From: an uncultured Prevotellaceae bacterium
GTDB lineage: Bacteria; Bacteroidota; Bacteroidia; Bacteroidales; Bacteroidaceae
Assembly: GCA_900318775.1 (NCBI GenBank)
Contig: ONLY01000019.1
Coordinates: forward strand, 1 to 51,414
Direction of reading: 5' to 3'
Length of the DNA stretch: 51,414 nucleotides
The notes under the pieces are model-generated. The model worked only from the letters and a program-made list of their open reading frames with translations, ran no database searches and was not told the origin of the DNA. Shown here one piece after another: positions 50,158 to 51,414 of this stretch (its first letter is position 1; every line of letters starts with the position of its first letter). The translations under genes and the position numbers were made by a program.

Positions 50158-51270
50158 TTACAGTTCTGCTTCCTTTAGCCTCTCTGCATTTTCTGCCACG
50201 ATAAGGTGGTCGATGCAGTCCTGGATGTCACCATCCATGAAAGCAGAAAGATTATAGATTGTGTAGTTGATGCGGTGGTCCGTGATACGTCCCTGTGGAT
50301 AGTTGTAGGTGCGAATCTTCGCCGAACGGTCACCCGTAGAGACCAGCGTCTTGCGGCGAGAGGCGATGTCGTCGATGTACTTCTGATGCTCGCGGTCATA
50401 GATGTAAGTGCGCAGACGGGCAAGGGCACGTTCTTTATTCTTTGGCTGGTCGCGCGTTTCTGTACACTCTACCAGAATCTCCTCCTTCTCGCCCGTGTTC
50501 GGATTTGTCCACATATAGCGGGCACGCACACCCGACTCCACCTTGTTTACGTTCTGGCCGCCAGCGCCCGACGATCGGAAAGTGTCCCACTTGATTTCAC
50601 CCTCGTTAATCTGTACGTCGAAAGCCTCCGCCTCGGGCAGCACAGCCACCGTAGCTGCCGATGTGTGCACCCGTCCCTGCGTCTCCGTCACAGGTACACG
50701 TTGCACGCGGTGCACGCCCGACTCGTACTTCATCGTGCCATACACATTCTCGCCCGTCACGTTGCAGATAATTTCCTTGTAGCCTCCCACAGCGCCCTCT
50801 GAAAACGAAGACACCGTAAGGTGCCAGCCCTTGATTTCGCAGTATTTCGAGTACATACGGAACAAGTCGCCTGCAAAGAGAGCCGCCTCGTCGCCGCCTG
50901 TGCCGCCACGAATTTCCAGCGTCACATTCTTGCTGTCCTCAGGGTCAGCAGGGATGAGCAGCAGCTTGATTTCCTCCTCCAGTTCTGGGATGCGCTTCTC
51001 GTTCACGGCGATTTCCTCGCGTGCCATCTCCTTCATTTCGGGGTCATCCTCCAGCGTCAGCATCTCCTTTGCCTCCTCCAGGCCCTTCACGGCGTTAATA
51101 TACTCCTGTCGGGCCTTCATGATGTCCTCCAGATTCTTATACTCCTTTGTCAGTTGCACGTAGCGCTTCTGGTCGGCAATGACGTTAGGGTCGGTAATGA
51201 GGGTTGACACCTCCTCGAAACGAGACACCAGCCCTTCCAGTTTATTCAGCAATGTATTTTCTGTTGCCAT
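50158..51270 (-). CDS. prfA: Peptide chain release factor 1
   Basis: 370-residue class I release factor (RF1), which reads UAA/UAG and triggers peptidyl-tRNA hydrolysis through the GGQ motif. GGQ lies at 237-239 in GAGGQNVNKVESGVRARY. The recognition domain includes PVTETQGRVHTSAATVAVLP (about 180-210), in the position of the RF1 PxT region, and RIRTYNYPQGRITDHRI-like sequence near 330. Length fits RF1 (about 360). The ATG at 51270 follows a TAACTTTG -7 box with 19 bp between. The next gene in the same direction, DUF4153-like, lies past a strong inverted repeat. Confidence 0.97.
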   Translation of the reverse strand: MATENTLLNKLEGLVSRFEEVSTLITDPNVIADQKRYVQLTKEYKNLEDIMKARQEYINAVKGLEEAKEMLTLEDDPEMKEMAREEIAVNEKRIPELEEEIKLLLIPADPEDSKNVTLEIRGGTGGDEAALFAGDLFRMYSKYCEIKGWHLTVSSFSEGAVGGYKEIICNVTGENVYGTMKYESGVHRVQRVPVTETQGRVHTSAATVAVLPEAEAFDVQINEGEIKWDTFRSSGAGGQNVNKVESGVRARYMWTNPNTGEKEEILVECTETRDQPKNKERALARLRTYIYDREHQKYIDDIASRRKTLVSTGDRSAKIRTYNYPQGRITDHRINYTIYNLSAFMDGDIQDCIDHLIVAENAERLKEAEL

Positions 51271-51289
51271 AATATCGTTGTTTTGTGTG

Positions 51290-51297
51290 CAAAGTTA
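51290..51297 (-). promoter_or_regulatory. -7 box of prfA
   Basis: TAACTTTG on the minus strand is an exact TAnnTTTG match; the leader to the prfA ATG is about 15 nt. A GTTTC stretch about 20 bp upstream may serve as the -33 element. Confidence 0.6.
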
Positions 51298-51361
51298 CGG
51301 AAAACGAGTGAAATAGAAACCTTAATTCCGCAACACTATAGTTTAACATTATTTATAAGTG

Positions 51362-51386
51362 CCTGAGCAACAAAAAGTTGCCCAGG
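51362..51386. terminator. Hairpin near the right window edge, possible terminator
   Basis: CCTGAGCAAC (51362-51371), loop AAAAA and GTTGCCCAGG (51377-51386) form a 10-bp stem with one mismatch, followed by ATTTT on the plus strand. The gene it would serve lies outside the window, so orientation is unsettled. Confidence 0.45.
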
Positions 51387-51414
51387 ATTTTGCCATGTCA
51401 GAATTTTCACTTAC

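Overview
The window looks like chromosomal DNA of a Bacteroidota species, most likely Bacteroidales and probably Prevotellaceae. Evidence: tandem SusC/SusD pairs; lipoproteins with acidic residues right after the lipobox Cys (the surface-export pattern of this phylum); type IX secretion-like C-terminal tails on two large secreted proteins; and -7 boxes of the form TAnnTTTG before many genes. Almost everything is on the minus strand, so 'downstream' usually means lower coordinates. The species assignment is inference from gene content.

Region 1 (1-10.5 kb) is housekeeping and envelope energisation: thyA; an exbB / 4-TM protein / exbD / exbD operon with its terminator; tRNA-Ser(GGA); a TatD-family nuclease and a polyprenyl diphosphate synthase downstream of tonB; a large MscS-type channel; and a basic protein of unknown function. 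ExbB/ExbD/TonB would power the SusC-type transporters further along.

Region 2 (10.5-19 kb) has a CcdA/ArsG-like permease overlapping a YidE/AspT-type transporter, a GH28 family enzyme translationally coupled to a 1216-residue secreted metallopeptidase-like protein with lectin-like modules, and deoD with a clear promoter.

Region 3 (19.2-37.3 kb) is the most striking part: one seven-gene operon encoding FAS1 lipoprotein (1008 aa), SusC, SusD, FAS1 lipoprotein (712 aa), FAS1 lipoprotein (618 aa), SusC, SusD. Gaps are only 11-54 bp, with a promoter at 37.25 kb and a strong terminator at 19.12-19.16 kb. It contains no glycoside hydrolase, sulfatase, peptidase or regulator, so it is not a normal polysaccharide utilisation locus. 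Next to it (37.4-41.9 kb) lie a GH128-like secreted glycanase with a type IX-like tail and an M64 (IgA-protease-like) metallopeptidase.

Region 4 (42-51.4 kb) is mostly housekeeping: uvrA diverging from a two-gene lipoprotein operon (YiiX-like and DUF4878-like), then an HD phosphohydrolase, pyrF, a DUF4153-like membrane protein and prfA.

Non-coding features of note are two intergenic arrays of a 13-bp GC-rich imperfect palindrome repeated at exactly 23-bp intervals (18975-19056 and 46132-46213), a 25-bp inverted repeat between prfA and the DUF4153 gene, an inverted repeat carrying the tonB -7 box, a terminator between tonB and the polyprenyl synthase gene, and a divergent uvrA/YiiX promoter pair predicting almost leaderless mRNAs.
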